This document shows, piece after piece, positions 52,665-61,621 of a stretch of 64,000 nt of DNA. This stretch comes from Microbacterium terrisoli (GTDB lineage Bacteria; Actinomycetota; Actinomycetes; Actinomycetales; Microbacteriaceae): positions 930,001-994,000 of the forward strand of contig NZ_CP133019.1 of assembly GCF_030866805.1 (NCBI RefSeq), given 5' to 3'. Below the pieces are notes generated by a model, which ran no database searches, was not told the DNA's origin, and saw only the letters and a program-made list of their open reading frames with translations. Numbering within the stretch: the first letter of the stretch is position 1; every line of letters starts with the position of its first letter. The position numbers and the translations under genes were made by a program.

Positions 52665-54113
52665 ATGTCGTTGAGCTTCGAGCGCACCCAGTCCGTCGCC
52701 GTCCTCGGTGGAGGCCCCGGCGGGTACGAGGCGGCACTGGCCGCCGCCCAGCTCGGCGCCCAGGTCACCCTCGTGGAGCGCGCCGGTGTCGGCGGGTCGG
52801 CGGTGATCACCGACGTCGTCCCCTCCAAGAGCCTGATCGCCACCGCCGATGCGGCTGTCGCCATCGCCGAGGCATCCGATCTCGGCGTGCAGCTGTTCGC
52901 CAAGGGCGAGGCGGGCAGGCCGCTCAAGCCCGAGATCGCGATCAACCTCGCCGCCGTCAACCACCGGCTGCTCTCGCTGGCCCGCCAGCAGTCCGACGAC
53001 ATGCGCGCCTCGCTCATGGAGGCAGGCGTCCGCATCATCTCCGGGCACGGCAGGCTCGAGGGCCAGGGCGCCATCGTCGTGTCCACCGCCGCCGACGGCA
53101 CGGACTTCGACCGCGTCGAGGCCGACACACTGGTCGTGTCGGTGGGAGCGGCTCCCCGCGAACTGCCCAGTGCCCGGCCCGACGGCGACCGCATCCTCAC
53201 CTGGACCCAGCTGTACGACATGAAGGCGCTGCCCGAGCACCTGATCGTGGTGGGCTCGGGGGTCACCGGTGCCGAGTTCGCCGGCGCCTACATGAACCTC
53301 GGCGCCGAGGTGTCGCTGGTCTCCAGCCGCGAGCAGGTGTTGCCGGGTGAAGACAAGGATGCCGCCGCCGTGCTCGAGAAGGTCTTCAAGCGCGGCGGCA
53401 TGCACGTGCTGTCGCGCTCGCGTGCCGAGACGGTGGTCAACACCGGTGACGGCGTGGAGGTCACCCTCACCGACGGCCGGGTGATCACCGGCAGCCACTG
53501 CCTGATGGCGGTCGGATCCGTCCCCAACACCAAGGGCATCGGCCTCGAGCAGGCGGGGGTGCAGATGACCGAGTCCGGCCACATCCAGGTCAACCGCGTC
53601 GCCCGCACGTCGGTGCCCAACATCTACGCGGCCGGTGACTGCACGACGTTCGTGCCACTGGCATCGGTCGCCGCCATGCAGGGCCGCACCGCCGTCTTCC
53701 ACGCGATGGGCGATGTCGTGATCCCGCTCGAGCGCCGCCGCATCACCTCGAACATCTTCACGGCACCCGAGATCGCGACGGTCGGCTGGCAGGAGGCCGA
53801 CATCGACGTGGGACTGGTGGCCGGCATCGCGCACAAGCTGCCGCTGACGGCCAACCCGCGCGCGAAGATGATGGGCATCAAAGACGGGTTCGTGAAGATC
53901 ATCGCCAGCGTCGGCAGCGGCACCGTGATCGGCGGTGTCATCGTCGGGCCGCGTGCGTCGGAGCTGATCTACCCCGTGGCCATCGCCGTCGAGCGGCGGC
54001 TGTCGGTCGATCAGCTCTCGCGTGTGTTCGCGGTGTACCCGTCGCTGTCGGGCATGATCACCGACGTCGCCCGGGCGATGCACATCGTCGACCCGGCCGT
54101 CATGCAGTCCTGA
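52665..54113 (+). CDS. lpdA: NAD(P)H-quinone dehydrogenase, LpdA-like flavoprotein
   Basis: 482 aa. ATG 52665 is chosen with GAGAAT 7 nt upstream; ATG 52644 and 52656 are in-frame alternatives. FAD-binding GGGPGGYEAA (15-24), NAD-binding VVGSGVTGAEFAG (about 189-201) and FAD segment YAAGDCT. In place of the CxxxxC redox pair of lipoamide dehydrogenase it has GVGGSAVITDVVPSKS (41-56), as in mycobacterial LpdA (Rv3303c), a quinone reductase. It therefore should not act in 2-oxoacid dehydrogenases. Confidence 0.88.
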   Translation: MSLSFERTQSVAVLGGGPGGYEAALAAAQLGAQVTLVERAGVGGSAVITDVVPSKSLIATADAAVAIAEASDLGVQLFAKGEAGRPLKPEIAINLAAVNHRLLSLARQQSDDMRASLMEAGVRIISGHGRLEGQGAIVVSTAADGTDFDRVEADTLVVSVGAAPRELPSARPDGDRILTWTQLYDMKALPEHLIVVGSGVTGAEFAGAYMNLGAEVSLVSSREQVLPGEDKDAAAVLEKVFKRGGMHVLSRSRAETVVNTGDGVEVTLTDGRVITGSHCLMAVGSVPNTKGIGLEQAGVQMTESGHIQVNRVARTSVPNIYAAGDCTTFVPLASVAAMQGRTAVFHAMGDVVIPLERRRITSNIFTAPEIATVGWQEADIDVGLVAGIAHKLPLTANPRAKMMGIKDGFVKIIASVGSGTVIGGVIVGPRASELIYPVAIAVERRLSVDQLSRVFAVYPSLSGMITDVARAMHIVDPAVMQS

Positions 54114-54160
54114 GCGGGGCTGCTGCGCCTCACTGCCCGCACTGTCTTGCATTCACTGCG

Positions 54161-54227
54161 TTCGGAGGATCGCACCGACGTCGGATGATTCCGTGGGTAC
54201 TGTCCGACGTTGGCGCGATGTTCCGAA
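54161..54227. terminator. 25-bp imperfect hairpin between convergent lpdA and lipoprotein genes
   Basis: Arms 54161-54185 and 54203-54227 (TTCGGA...ACGTCGGA) match at 21 of 25 positions around a 17-nt loop. The position in the 138-nt convergent gap suggests a bidirectional terminator. Confidence 0.65.
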
Positions 54228-54251
54228 GTCTGTGAGCAGCCGGGCGTCGGT

Positions 54252-55133
54252 TCATCCGTTCGCGGACGTGTCAGGCGCATCGAGGGGGCTGCCCGGATCG
54301 ACCCGGAGCACGAACGCGCCCTGCTGTCCGTGGCTGTCGGCGCTGATGCCGAGCCCATCGTGGGTCGTGTCGATCTCGATCGTCGCAGTGGCGGGGCAGG
54401 CCGCGTCGGTCCACACCGCGCCGATGTCGCGCCCGGCGACCCCGCCGTCGGATCGGATCGGCCAGGCGGTGACGGTGACCACGGCCGGCCCCACGCACGT
54501 GAGCTCGACGGTGTGGTGGCCCGCGGGGGTGCTCTCATCGGTGCCGCTCGCGACCTGAACCGCGTCTCGCGGACCGAAAGTGCCATAGATGCTCATGGCG
54601 GACTGCTGGGCCGGGTCGGCCATGGCGTCGTCGAAGTACCCTTCCCACGGGTCGGTGGATGCGGTGCCCTCGACGGCGACCACGGCAGCCGTCGCCGTGG
54701 CCGCGAACGCGCGGAGCACGACCGAGGAGGTGACGAAGCCGGCGTCGGCCCGCAGCGCGATGACGTGATCCTTCAGGTCGCAGGCGACCCTGTCACCGGT
54801 GGTGACGTTCGTGGCAGCGCCCCGCTGTTCGCCAAGTGCGCGTGCCTCGACCCAGATGGTCTGGCCGCCGTCGCAGCGCACGCGCACGTCGGTGACGGCC
54901 GACTGCTCCGCGAGGGTGACGGTCGTCTCGCCTGCGAGGGTGGAGGCGTCGGCGCGCACCACGGCGCGGCCGAGCTCGTTGGTCGCGACGGGCTCCCGAT
55001 CGGCCTGGAGGGTGGCCCAGCCGACGGCGGCTGCCGTCTCATATCCCGGTGACGGCGCGCACGCGGCGATCGCCATCCCCGCCACCAGCAGCACTGCCCC
55101 CGCGAACCCCAGTCGCGCACCACGCATCCGCAT
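54252..55133 (-). CDS. Hypothetical lipoprotein
   Basis: 293 aa. Signal peptide with lipobox AIAAC (Cys25). ATG 55133 lies 6 nt after TACTGT, so the start is supported. Two pairs of cysteines (RVRCDGG, VACDLKD and ELTCVG, DAACPA) may form disulfides outside the membrane. Beta-rich composition without known enzyme motifs. Monocistronic. Function not recognised. Confidence 0.7.
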   Translation of the reverse strand: MRMRGARLGFAGAVLLVAGMAIAACAPSPGYETAAAVGWATLQADREPVATNELGRAVVRADASTLAGETTVTLAEQSAVTDVRVRCDGGQTIWVEARALGEQRGAATNVTTGDRVACDLKDHVIALRADAGFVTSSVVLRAFAATATAAVVAVEGTASTDPWEGYFDDAMADPAQQSAMSIYGTFGPRDAVQVASGTDESTPAGHHTVELTCVGPAVVTVTAWPIRSDGGVAGRDIGAVWTDAACPATATIEIDTTHDGLGISADSHGQQGAFVLRVDPGSPLDAPDTSANG

Positions 55134-55139
55134 GGGATG

Positions 55140-55145
55140 ACAGTA
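55140..55145 (-). promoter_or_regulatory. -10 box TACTGT of the lipoprotein gene
   Basis: TACTGT lies 6 nt before ATG 55133. Confidence 0.5.
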
Positions 55146-55152
55146 CAGGCCG

Positions 55153-55190
55153 GCCGCGGCATCCACTCTTCGAACACGGGATGCCGCGGC
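55153..55190. repeat. Inverted GCCGCGGCATCC / GGATGCCGCGGC pair
   Basis: Two exact complementary 12-mers (55153-55164 and 55179-55190) separated by 14 nt, between accA and the lipoprotein gene. They may terminate accA or overlap the lipoprotein promoter. Confidence 0.75.
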
Positions 55191-55209
55191 TCGCGCGATC
55201 GGAAGAGCC

Positions 55210-56976
55210 TTACGAGATCGTCAGCAGCTGGTGTCCGGCGGCCACCGTGGTGCCGGCTGTCGCGCTGACCGCACCGATCACTCCGTCTTTGTGCGCCTGG
55301 ATCGGCTGCTCCATCTTCATCGCCTCGAGCACGACCACAAGGTCGCCCTTGACAACGTGCTGGCCCTCCTCGACGGCGACCTTGACGACAGTGGCCTGCA
55401 TCGGCGACTTCACGGCGTCACCCGATGCGCCCGCTGACGCGGCCGTGGAGTGCGCACGACGCGACGGGGGAGCCACCGCCGGCCGCCCGGCGGCGAGAGG
55501 AGCCGCCGCGATGCGGTCGGGCAGGCTGACCTCGAGCCGCTTGCCGCCGACCTCGACGACGACGGTGTGGCGCGTCTCGGCGGGCTCGGGGTCGCCGATC
55601 TCGCCGTCCCACGGAGGGATGTCGTTGTCGAACTCGGTCTCGATCCACCGCGTGTACACGCCGAACACACCGTCTTCTGCGGTGAAGGCGGGGTCGCGCA
55701 CCACCTTGCGGTGGAACGGCAGCACGGTCGGCAGGCCGCCGACCTCGAACTCGTCCAGCGCCCGACGGGCGCGGTCCAGCGCCTGGCTGCGGGTGCGACC
55801 GGTGATGATGATCTTCGCCAGCAGCGAGTCGAATGCGCCGTTGACCTCGTCGCCGGCGGTGACACCGGAGTCCAGGCGTGTGCCGGGGCCGCCGAAGGTC
55901 TTGAAGACCCTGATCGGTCCGGGCTGGGGCAGGAATCCGCGTCCGGGGTCTTCGCCGTTGATGCGGAACTCGAACGAGTGCCCCTCGGGGGCCGGGTCGC
56001 CGTAGTCGAGGGTGCCGCCCTCGGCGATGCGGAACTGCTCGCGCACCAGGTCGATGCCGGTGACCTCTTCAGAGACGGTGTGCTCGACCTGCAGTCGGGT
56101 GTTCACTTCGAGGAACGACACGGTGCCGTCGGCGCCGATGAGGAACTCGCAGGTTCCCGCACCGACGTAGCCGACCTCGCGCAGGATCGCCTTCGACGAC
56201 GAATACAGCACATCGCGCTGCTCGTCGGTGAGGAACGGCGCCGGTGCCTCTTCGACGAGCTTCTGGTTGCGCCGCTGCAGCGAGCAGTCGCGCGTGGAGA
56301 TGACCACCACGGTGCCGGTCGCATCGGCCAGGCACTGGGTTTCGACGTGGCGCGGCTTGTCGAGGTACTTCTCGACGAAGCACTCGCCGCGGCCGAACGC
56401 GGTGACCGCCTCGCGGGTGGCCGACTCGAACAGCTCGGTGATGGTGTCCATGTCGCGGGCGACCTTCAGGCCGCGCCCGCCCCCGCCGTATGCGGCCTTG
56501 ATGGCGACCGGCAGGCCGAATTCCCGGGCGAAGGCGACGACCTCGTCGGCGCCCGACACGGTGCCGTGGGTGCCCGGGGCCAGGGGGGCTCCCACCTTCT
56601 CGGCGACGTGACGTGCCGTCACCTTGTCGCCGAGAGCCTCGATGGCTTCGGGCGACGGGCCGATCCAGATCAGACCCGCACCGATCACGGCGCGGGCGAA
56701 TTCGGCGTTCTCGGCGAGAAACCCGTAGCCGGGGTGCACGGCGTCGGCGCCCGAGCGGCGCGCGACCGAGAGGATCTTGTCGATCGACAGATACGTCTCG
56801 GCGCTTGTGGCGCCGTCGAGGGCGTAGGCCTCGTCGGCCAGCGTGACGTGCAGCGCATCCCGGTCCTGGTCCGCGTACACGGCGACAGAGGCTTTGCCGC
56901 TGTCTCGGGCGGCGCGGATGACACGTACGGCGATCTCGCCGCGGTTTGCGATGAGCACCTTGGCGATATGAGGCAT
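55210..56976 (-). CDS. accA: Acyl-CoA carboxylase alpha subunit (biotin carboxylase + biotin carrier)
   Basis: 588 aa, the fused AccA3-type. Biotin carboxylase (about 1-450): [48 protein letters not shown]. Biotin carrier domain at the C-terminus with biotinyl Lys554 in EAMKMEQP. It carboxylates biotin with ATP and bicarbonate and works with the beta subunit (accD, right edge) to make malonyl- or methylmalonyl-CoA. ATG 56976, 7 nt after TAGGCT. Confidence 0.95.
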   Translation of the reverse strand: MPHIAKVLIANRGEIAVRVIRAARDSGKASVAVYADQDRDALHVTLADEAYALDGATSAETYLSIDKILSVARRSGADAVHPGYGFLAENAEFARAVIGAGLIWIGPSPEAIEALGDKVTARHVAEKVGAPLAPGTHGTVSGADEVVAFAREFGLPVAIKAAYGGGGRGLKVARDMDTITELFESATREAVTAFGRGECFVEKYLDKPRHVETQCLADATGTVVVISTRDCSLQRRNQKLVEEAPAPFLTDEQRDVLYSSSKAILREVGYVGAGTCEFLIGADGTVSFLEVNTRLQVEHTVSEEVTGIDLVREQFRIAEGGTLDYGDPAPEGHSFEFRINGEDPGRGFLPQPGPIRVFKTFGGPGTRLDSGVTAGDEVNGAFDSLLAKIIITGRTRSQALDRARRALDEFEVGGLPTVLPFHRKVVRDPAFTAEDGVFGVYTRWIETEFDNDIPPWDGEIGDPEPAETRHTVVVEVGGKRLEVSLPDRIAAAPLAAGRPAVAPPSRRAHSTAASAGASGDAVKSPMQATVVKVAVEEGQHVVKGDLVVVLEAMKMEQPIQAHKDGVIGAVSATAGTTVAAGHQLLTIS

Positions 56977-56983
56977 GGACTTC

Positions 56984-56989
56984 AGCCTA
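56984..56989 (-). promoter_or_regulatory. -10 box TAGGCT of accA
   Basis: TAGGCT lies 7 nt before ATG 56976, so accA can be transcribed without maf. Confidence 0.55.
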
Positions 56990-57054
56990 CCCAGCGGTCT
57001 TGCCGTGCTTTTGACGGGGCCGCACAAGAAACCCGTGCATTGATGTGCAGGAAT

Positions 57055-57699
57055 CTACGAGGACGTCCACGCATCCGTCCATCGCAGCCCGAGCCTGCGC
57101 ACCAGTCGTCGCAGGGTGGACAGCGACATCCCGACCACCGTCGACGGGTCGCCGTCGACGCGTTCGATGAACGGTCCGCCCAGGCTGTCGACCGTGAACG
57201 CACCGGCGACCAGCAGGGGCTCGCCGGTGTGGACGTAGGCGTCGATCTCGTCATCGTCGAGGTCGGCGACGAAGGTGACGGATGCCGCAGCCGCGGCGTG
57301 CGCCTCGTGCGCCGAGCGGTCCGGGCACAGGCGGAACACGCTCATCCCCGAGTGCAGCACGCCGGTGCGCCCCTTCATACGGTGCCAGCGCTCGGTGGCC
57401 ACCTCGGGTGTATACGGCTTGCCGAGGATCTCGCCGTCCAGCACGAACATCGAGTCGCCGCCGATCACGATCCCGTCGAAGTCGGGCTGCTCCGCACTCA
57501 GGCGGGCCGCGACATCCGCCGCCTTGCGTCGGGCCAGCAGCAGCACGTAGTCATCCGGTGCGAGCGGTCCCTGGGCGGCCTCGACCGCGGCGATCACGGA
57601 CTCCTCGTCGACCTCGGGCGCCATCGTCTCGGGTTCGATGCCAGCCTGACGCAGCAGCATGAGGCGAGCGGGGGAGGTGGAGGCCAGGCACACGCGCAT
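57055..57699 (-). CDS. maf: Maf-family nucleoside triphosphate pyrophosphatase
   Basis: 214 aa. Starts MRVCLASTSPARLMLLRQAGI with the phosphate-binding LASxSPxR motif; Asp in GGDSMF and the GKP motif are present. Members hydrolyse non-canonical or modified NTPs and affect septation. Maf commonly lies between accE and accA in actinobacteria. ATG 57699, 6 nt after TACGGT. Confidence 0.9.
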   Translation of the reverse strand: MRVCLASTSPARLMLLRQAGIEPETMAPEVDEESVIAAVEAAQGPLAPDDYVLLLARRKAADVAARLSAEQPDFDGIVIGGDSMFVLDGEILGKPYTPEVATERWHRMKGRTGVLHSGMSVFRLCPDRSAHEAHAAAAASVTFVADLDDDEIDAYVHTGEPLLVAGAFTVDSLGGPFIERVDGDPSTVVGMSLSTLRRLVRRLGLRWTDAWTSS

Positions 57700-57705
57700 C
57701 TGTCC

Positions 57706-57711
57706 ACCGTA
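57706..57711 (-). promoter_or_regulatory. -10 box TACGGT of maf
   Basis: TACGGT lies 6 nt before ATG 57699. The -35 region would fall in the minisatellite. Confidence 0.5.
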
Positions 57712-57727
57712 CGGTGTCCCGCCCTCA

Positions 57728-57830
57728 CGAGTTGCCCCGTCCTGCCCGCGAGTTGCCCCCTCCTGCCCGCAAGTTGCCCCCTCCTGCCCGCGAGTTGTCC
57801 CGCTGCGCTCACGAGTTGCCCCTCGCGTCC
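57728..57830. repeat. 21-nt minisatellite CGAGTTGCCCC(N)TCCTGCCCG
   Basis: Three near-perfect 21-nt copies (57728-57748, 57749-57769, 57770-57790) and two decayed ones follow directly upstream of the maf promoter. Confidence 0.9.
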
Positions 57831-57889
57831 CTCGACGGGAGCGATCTGTCCGCGCCGGCGGCATCCATCGTCGTCTATGCCCGCTTGCG

Positions 57890-58300
57890 CTGTCGTGTTC
57901 TGCGTTCGCGTCCTTGTTCTGCGCACGCTGCTCGGTTCTGTGGCTTGCCCCAACCGCGCGCTATCTGATTCTGCGTTCGCGCCTGCTTCTTGCGATAGCA
58001 GATGCCGATTCGACTAGCGCGGGGTGGCGGCGTTCCCGGCGGTGCGGTCTCGTTCTGCTTCCGCAGTCTCGTTCTGCTTTCGCGCTCTGCTTCTGCGCAC
58101 GCTGCTCGGATCTGTGGCTCGCGTCAACCTCGCGCTGGCTCGTTCTGCCCTCGCGCCCGACAATTGCGATAGCGGATGCCGATTCGATGCGCAGGGTGCG
58201 GGGTTCCCGCTCGCGCGGTCTTGTTCTGCTCGCGCGAGCTGCGGCGTTCCCTTGGCGCTGCCTCGTTCTGCGTCGGAGCACTCGTTCTGCATTGACGCAG
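57890..58300. repeat. GTTCTGC-rich region with a ~144-bp imperfect direct duplication
   Basis: Segments 57917-58060 and 58091-58230 begin with the same 19 nt (TTCTGCGCACGCTGCTCGG), share GCGATAGC(A/G)GATGCCGATTCGA, and end alike; identity by eye is about 75-80%. The motif (G)TTCTGC recurs about ten times, and the plus strand is pyrimidine-rich. With the minisatellite this fills the 693-nt gap 57700-58392. No gene is supported in it. Confidence 0.8.
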
Positions 58301-58380
58301 CTGTCCGGCGGCGCTGCCCGCGCCCCGCAGACGGGTGTGGACACGGGGCGCCTCACGCGAGGGCGACTCACCCAACGGTG

Positions 58381-58386
58381 TGGAAT
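58381..58386 (+). promoter_or_regulatory. Candidate -10 box TGGAAT of the RNA methyltransferase
   Basis: TGGAAT lies 6 nt before ATG 58393. Confidence 0.4.
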
Positions 58387-58392
58387 GCTCGG

Positions 58393-59706
58393 ATGATGCA
58401 GCCAGTCGACCAGATCGATCTCGACATCACTTCCGTCGCGCACGGCGGGGTGTTCGTCGGGCGGCACGAGGGCCGGGTCGTGTTCGTCTCGGACGCGATC
58501 CCCGGAGAGCGCGTACGCGTGCGGCTCACCCAGACCGGCGAGAAGTCGTTCTGGCGGGGCGAGACGGTCGAGGTGCTGGATGCCTCGCCCCACCGCCGCT
58601 CGCACGTCTGGCGCGCCGCCGACGTCGACGTGGCTCCCGAGCGGCGCCCCGGCGGTGCCGATTTCGGGCACATCGAGCTCGCCCATCAGCGCGAGCTCAA
58701 GCTCGACGTGCTGCGCGACGCCCTGGCGCGCATCGGGGGACTGGACACCCCGGCGCGCATGATCGCGGTCGATGACACCGACGGCACCGGATGGCGCACT
58801 CGTCTCAGCCTGCACGTCGATGACGCCGGCCGCATCGGCCCGTTCGCTACGCGCAGCCACGAGGTGATCGAGGTCGACGACCTGCCGCTGGCCACGGCGG
58901 CCATCAACAGGGTGGCCGCGAACGTGCATGCCACCGCTGCCGGCCGCATCGACCTCGTCCAGTCCTCCGACGGCCGGGTGCACATCGTGCCGCGCCCGTC
59001 CGAGCGCGCGCCCCGCCCGCGGGGGCGCCGTCGCACCGAAGACGAGCGTCGCGCCGCGCAGGCGATCGCCTCGCGCGCCAAGCACGCCGCCGACGCTGCG
59101 CGCGACGTCGTGATCGAGCGGGTCGGCGATCGCGCGTTCCGCGTGGACGCGGGCGGTTTCTGGCAGGTGCACCGCAAGGCTGCCGCGGCCCTGAGCGGCC
59201 TGGTCACCGCATCCCTGCCGGACCTCGACCCCGAGGCGACGCACCTCGACCTCTACGGCGGTGTGGGCCTGTTCGCCGCGGCGCTGGGCGCACGCGGTGG
59301 GGATGCGACCCGTGTCGTCAGCGTCGAGTCCGATCCGCGCGCCACCGAGCATGCCGGCGAGAATCTCGCCGAGTGGCTGGGGGCCCGCGCCGAGACCGCA
59401 CGGGTGGACCGCTGGCTGCCGCAGCTGCACGAGACCTCGTCGCCGCGCGAGCTGGAGCGCCTGAGCCGAGGGGTGGTCGTCCTGGACCCGCCGCGCTCGG
59501 GCGCCGGGGCCGCCGTGGTCGATGGGATCGTGGCGCTGAACCCGACCCGGATCGTCTATGTGGCGTGCGACCCGGTCGCCCTGGCCCGCGACCTGAAGAC
59601 GTTCCGTGCCGCCGGGTATGAGGCATCCGAGATCACGGCCGTGGATCTGTTCCCGCACTCGCATCACGTCGAAGCCGTCGCCGCGCTGACCCGCACGTCA
59701 CGCTAG
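58393..59706 (+). CDS. TrmA/RlmC-family SAM-dependent RNA (uracil-5) methyltransferase
   Basis: 437 aa. N-terminal TRAM domain (about 1-65, VFVGRHEGRVVFVSDAIPGERVRV), then a C-terminal SAM-binding fold (LDLYGGVGLFAAALG, about 284-298). Motif DPPRSGAG at Asp365 and nucleophile Cys392 in VYVACDP identify an m5U methyltransferase. No CxxxxxCxxC iron-sulfur set is seen. The RNA target (rRNA or tRNA) is undetermined. It is on the strand opposite to the acc genes around it. Confidence 0.9.
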   Translation: MMQPVDQIDLDITSVAHGGVFVGRHEGRVVFVSDAIPGERVRVRLTQTGEKSFWRGETVEVLDASPHRRSHVWRAADVDVAPERRPGGADFGHIELAHQRELKLDVLRDALARIGGLDTPARMIAVDDTDGTGWRTRLSLHVDDAGRIGPFATRSHEVIEVDDLPLATAAINRVAANVHATAAGRIDLVQSSDGRVHIVPRPSERAPRPRGRRRTEDERRAAQAIASRAKHAADAARDVVIERVGDRAFRVDAGGFWQVHRKAAAALSGLVTASLPDLDPEATHLDLYGGVGLFAAALGARGGDATRVVSVESDPRATEHAGENLAEWLGARAETARVDRWLPQLHETSSPRELERLSRGVVVLDPPRSGAGAAVVDGIVALNPTRIVYVACDPVALARDLKTFRAAGYEASEITAVDLFPHSHHVEAVAALTRTSR

Positions 59707-59709
59707 CCT
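59704..59709 (+). promoter_or_regulatory. -10 box TAGCCT of the two-component operon
   Basis: TAGCCT lies 6 nt before ATG 59716 and covers the last codon and stop of the methyltransferase gene. Confidence 0.6.
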
Positions 59710-59715
59710 GAAGAC

Positions 59716-60378
59716 ATGACCCGCGTTGCCCTGATCGATGATCACGAATCGGTGCGCCTGGGGCTGGAGGCGGCCTGCGCGCGCGCCGGCTCGATGGACG
59801 TCGTGTTCTCGGGCAGCTCGGTGACGGCCTATCTCGAGTGGCGTCGGGCGAGCGTCGCGGCTCCCGCCGACGTCGTCGTGCTCGACCTGACGCTGGGCGA
59901 CGGCACCACGGTGACCGAGAATGTGCGGCACGTGGCCGCCGACGGCTCGAGCGTCATCATCCACAGCGTGGCCGACCGGCCCGCGGCGGTGCGCGAGGCG
60001 CTGGCGGCGGGGGCGGCCGGCGTGATCAGCAAGGCCTCACCGATCGACGAGGTGATCGCCGCAGTGGCGGCGGTCGCCGACGGCGAGCCGCTGAACAACG
60101 TCGAGTGGGCCAGCGCGGTGGACGGGGACCGCGCGTTCGCCGACGCGCAGCTGTCCACCCGCGAGCGCGAAGTGCTGCGCCTGTACGCTGCGGGGCTGCC
60201 GTTGAAGGTCGTCGCCGACCGGCTGGGGATCGCGTATTCGACTGCGAAGGAGAACATCACTCGAGTGCGGGTGAAGTACGTCGATGTCGGGCGCCCCGCG
60301 CCGACGAAGGTCGACCTGCTGCGTCGCGCCGTCGAGGACGGCATCCTCACCCCGATCGAGGACCCCGGTGACACCTGA
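59716..60378 (+). CDS. LuxR/NarL-type response regulator
   Basis: 220 aa. Receiver with Asp8 and Asp9, phospho-acceptor Asp57 (VVVLDLTLGDG), Ser84 and Lys106. LuxR HTH at about 145-190 (LSTREREVLRLYAAG, then VADRLGIAYSTAKENITRVRVKY). The kinase is encoded next and overlaps it by 11 nt. Targets are unknown; autoregulation or control of the adjacent genes is possible. Confidence 0.9.
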   Translation: MTRVALIDDHESVRLGLEAACARAGSMDVVFSGSSVTAYLEWRRASVAAPADVVVLDLTLGDGTTVTENVRHVAADGSSVIIHSVADRPAAVREALAAGAAGVISKASPIDEVIAAVAAVADGEPLNNVEWASAVDGDRAFADAQLSTREREVLRLYAAGLPLKVVADRLGIAYSTAKENITRVRVKYVDVGRPAPTKVDLLRRAVEDGILTPIEDPGDT

Positions 60379-61621
60379 CCGCGATCAGGCACTGTTGGCG
60401 GCCGCGCGGGGACAGATGCCGCAGACGCGCGAGGGCATCGCGCAGGTGGGATCGTTCACCCGCACGAGGGTCGAGCGCATCATCGGCCTGGTCATCGCCG
60501 TCGGCTGTCTCGCTCTGGGCGCCCAGGCGCTCGTGGCCGCGTTCGATGAGTCCGCCGAAAGGCCCGGATGGCACCCGGCGCTCGAGCTGATCGCGTTCAT
60601 CCCCTTCCTGCTGATGCTCGTCGGCTGTTTCGTCGGCCGCGGCCAGCGCGTGCTGTCGGGACTGTTCGTGCTGGCCTACGTCGTGACGCTGGTGCTGTGG
60701 CCGATCGCGGCGGCCGGGCTGCCGTCATCCCCGTCGGCGAAGCCGTGGGTCTTCTACCTCATCAACGTCGGCGCCGCTGCCGCGGTGATCTGCTTCCCGC
60801 TGGCGGGTCAGATCGCCGCGACCATAGGGATCCCGCTGCTGTGGGGCATCGTGCGGTTCGCGCAGTGCGGCTGGAACCCCGCATTCACGGTGTCGGTGCT
60901 GCTGGACGTGTCGTTCGCACTCATCTTCGGTGGGATCGTGCTCACGCTGGGCTGGATCTTCCGTTCGGCCGCCGCCAGGGTCGACCGCGCGCGGGCCAGT
61001 GCCGTCACGTCGTATGCGGCCGCGGCGGCGGTGGCGGCCACCGAACAGGAGCGCGTGGATGTCGGAGCCCTCATGCATGACAGCGTGCTGGCGGCTCTGA
61101 TCGCGGTCGGACGCGCCGACAGCCCTCGTGAGCGGGCGCTGGCGGTCACGATGGCCCGTGAGGCGCTGACCCGGCTGGCCAACGCCGAGCGTGACGCGGG
61201 TATGGGATCCGAGGCACCGGTGGGCTGTGCACGCATCGCAGAGGGGATCGAGGCCGGTGCCGCCGACCTCGGGCATCCGCTGCGGGTCGAGCATGTGCAC
61301 GATACCGACCTGCGGGTGCCCGGCGTCGTGGCACGCGCTCTGACGCTGGCCGCCGCCCAGGCGATCGCCAACGCGATCGAGCACGCGGATGCCGTCGGCC
61401 TGCACGTGGACGTCGTCGGCAGGGTCGACCCCGGCCGGGTCACCGTGCGCGTGCGCGACCGTGGCCCCGGGTTCGACCCCGCGGCCGTCGCCACCGACCG
61501 TCTGGGCATCAGCGCCTCGATCGTGGCGCGGATGGCCGCGGTGGGCGGGCGGGCCAACATCGCGTCGGACAGCGGCGGCACCGAGGTGACACTGGAGTGG
61601 GTGGAGGGTGTGGACGAATGA
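60368..61621 (+). CDS. Membrane sensor histidine kinase (HisKA_3-like)
   Basis: 417 aa from GTG 60368. Five to six membrane spans in residues 35-200 without a large extracellular loop, so the signal may be sensed in the membrane. Phospho-acceptor His237 in DVGALMHDSVLAAL. ATPase domain with N-box AQAIANAIEHA and G1 VRDRGPGFDP, then DRLGISASI. Partner of the response regulator; overlaps the following gene by ATGA. Confidence 0.85.
   Translation: MTPDRDQALLAAARGQMPQTREGIAQVGSFTRTRVERIIGLVIAVGCLALGAQALVAAFDESAERPGWHPALELIAFIPFLLMLVGCFVGRGQRVLSGLFVLAYVVTLVLWPIAAAGLPSSPSAKPWVFYLINVGAAAAVICFPLAGQIAATIGIPLLWGIVRFAQCGWNPAFTVSVLLDVSFALIFGGIVLTLGWIFRSAAARVDRARASAVTSYAAAAAVAATEQERVDVGALMHDSVLAALIAVGRADSPRERALAVTMAREALTRLANAERDAGMGSEAPVGCARIAEGIEAGAADLGHPLRVEHVHDTDLRVPGVVARALTLAAAQAIANAIEHADAVGLHVDVVGRVDPGRVTVRVRDRGPGFDPAAVATDRLGISASIVARMAAVGGRANIASDSGGTEVTLEWVEGVDE

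Noticed and set aside
50039..53266. Open frame of 1075 codons that could suggest a giant protein
   Set aside because: Only the part below 51733 encodes a phosphohexomutase; the rest is out-of-frame reading of the nucleoside phosphorylase and antisense to lpdA. A GTGA overlap marks the true gene border.
57728..57830. Possible CRISPR array
   Set aside because: The 21-nt units are head-to-tail without spacers, and no cas genes are present.
58014..58375. Minus-strand frames of 80-90 codons in the GTTCTGC-rich repeat region
   Set aside because: Both come from the repeated DNA itself, with low-complexity Arg/Ala/Ser composition and no ribosome site or leaderless promoter. Similar peptide text in the two copies follows from the duplication.
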